From Pandoraea terrae (GTDB taxonomy: Bacteria; Pseudomonadota; Gammaproteobacteria; Burkholderiales; Burkholderiaceae), in the NCBI RefSeq assembly GCF_902459695.1, contig NZ_CABPRZ010000025.1, positions 1 through 64,000 of the forward strand: a DNA stretch of 64,000 nucleotides, in the 5' to 3' direction. The notes under the pieces are model-generated. The model saw only the letters and a program-made list of their open reading frames with translations. It made no database searches and had not been told where the DNA came from. Each line of letters opens with the position of its first letter. The stretch's first letter is position 1. Below, piece after piece: positions 63,684 through 64,000 of this stretch. A program made the position numbers and the translations under genes.

Positions 63684-64000
63684 ATGCCCCGACGATTCAT
63701 GCTTCGCGCCCTGGCGGCCATGATGCTGACGGCGGTGCCGTCCCTGTGGGCGCGCAGCCCGTCGCCGCCGAATGCCGAGGCCTATATCATCTGGCCGCGC
63801 GACGGCGCCGTGATCACCGGTGGCAAGTTCTGGGTGCGCATGGGGCTGCGCAACATGGGGGTGTGCCCCAAGGGGATCGATATCCCCAATGTGGGACACC
63901 ACCATCTCCTGATTGACGCCGACCTGCCGCCGCTCGACAAGGAAATTCCCTCGGACAAGAATCACCTGCATTTCGGTGCCGGCGAAACCGATGCGCGAAT
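63684..64000 (+). CDS. DUF4399 domain protein, 3'-truncated by the window
   Basis: A signal peptide (ALAAMMLTAVPSLWA) is followed by the DUF4399 body with 'LIDADLPPLDKEIPSDKNHLHFGAGETDAR'. ATG 63684 follows GGAGG. The gene runs off the end of the window with its frame open. The family is a small periplasmic protein of unknown function, often annotated as a rod-shape-determining protein by error. Confidence 0.85.
   Translation, partial: MPRRFMLRALAAMMLTAVPSLWARSPSPPNAEAYIIWPRDGAVITGGKFWVRMGLRNMGVCPKGIDIPNVGHHHLLIDADLPPLDKEIPSDKNHLHFGAGETDAR

Overview
The window is GC-rich, densely coded DNA. The gene content suggests a betaproteobacterium of the order Burkholderiales, possibly Pandoraea or a relative: a CdiA-type contact-dependent toxin, a GNA1162-like lipoprotein triad, many beta-oxidation genes, several c-di-GMP enzymes and a second EF-G copy. 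The genus is an inference and was not tested by any search. LAYOUT: 1-3.6 kb holds the 3' end of a cdiA-type toxin gene, its immunity gene and a terminator. It is followed by decayed cdiA scraps and small orphan genes (3.6-5.4 kb). 5.6-9.4 kb is a two-gene envelope-modification unit (GT39 glycosyltransferase plus LTA-synthase/sulfatase-type transferase). 9.9-11.6 kb is a three-lipoprotein operon (CsgG, DUF4810, DUF799). 11.9-13.1 kb has three hypothetical genes. 13.67-30.2 kb is an 18-gene same-strand catabolic operon ending in a tetR gene. 30.3-35.5 kb has a cold-shock protein, a diguanylate cyclase, an AEC transporter, small membrane proteins and a pepE-like remnant. 35.9-38.6 kb is a chitinase locus with a holin-like protein and an unusual tandem winged-helix regulator with a membrane anchor. 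38.9-44.7 kb has two large orphan, toxin-like genes: a glycosyltransferase-like protein and a 1417-residue protein with an HExxH motif. 44.8-56.1 kb is mostly housekeeping and signalling: EF-G, a broken chemoreceptor, a BNR protein plus MoaD-like protein, c-di-GMP enzymes, an S4 protein, a TMEM175-like channel and DUF72. 56.3-64 kb has a truncated PAP2 gene and four small genes for double-glycine-leader peptides. These lie beside a membrane Ser/Thr kinase and a secreted caspase-like/FGE-domain protein; a DUF4399 gene is cut by the window end. HOW THE GENES WORK TOGETHER: the 13.67-30.2 kb operon contains close look-alikes of the actinobacterial steroid C/D-ring (HIP) module: IpdA, IpdB, IpdC, IpdF, EchA20, FadE30 and FadA6. 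It adds an HsaC/BphC-type extradiol dioxygenase, an Old Yellow Enzyme, further SDRs, a MaoC hydratase and a second thiolase. It lacks an obvious acyl-CoA ligase and the upstream steroid enzymes, so the true substrate is open. The two least explained loci are the double-glycine peptide/kinase/caspase neighbourhood at 57.7-63.4 kb and the chitinase/holin plus orphan-toxin neighbourhood at 35.9-44.7 kb.
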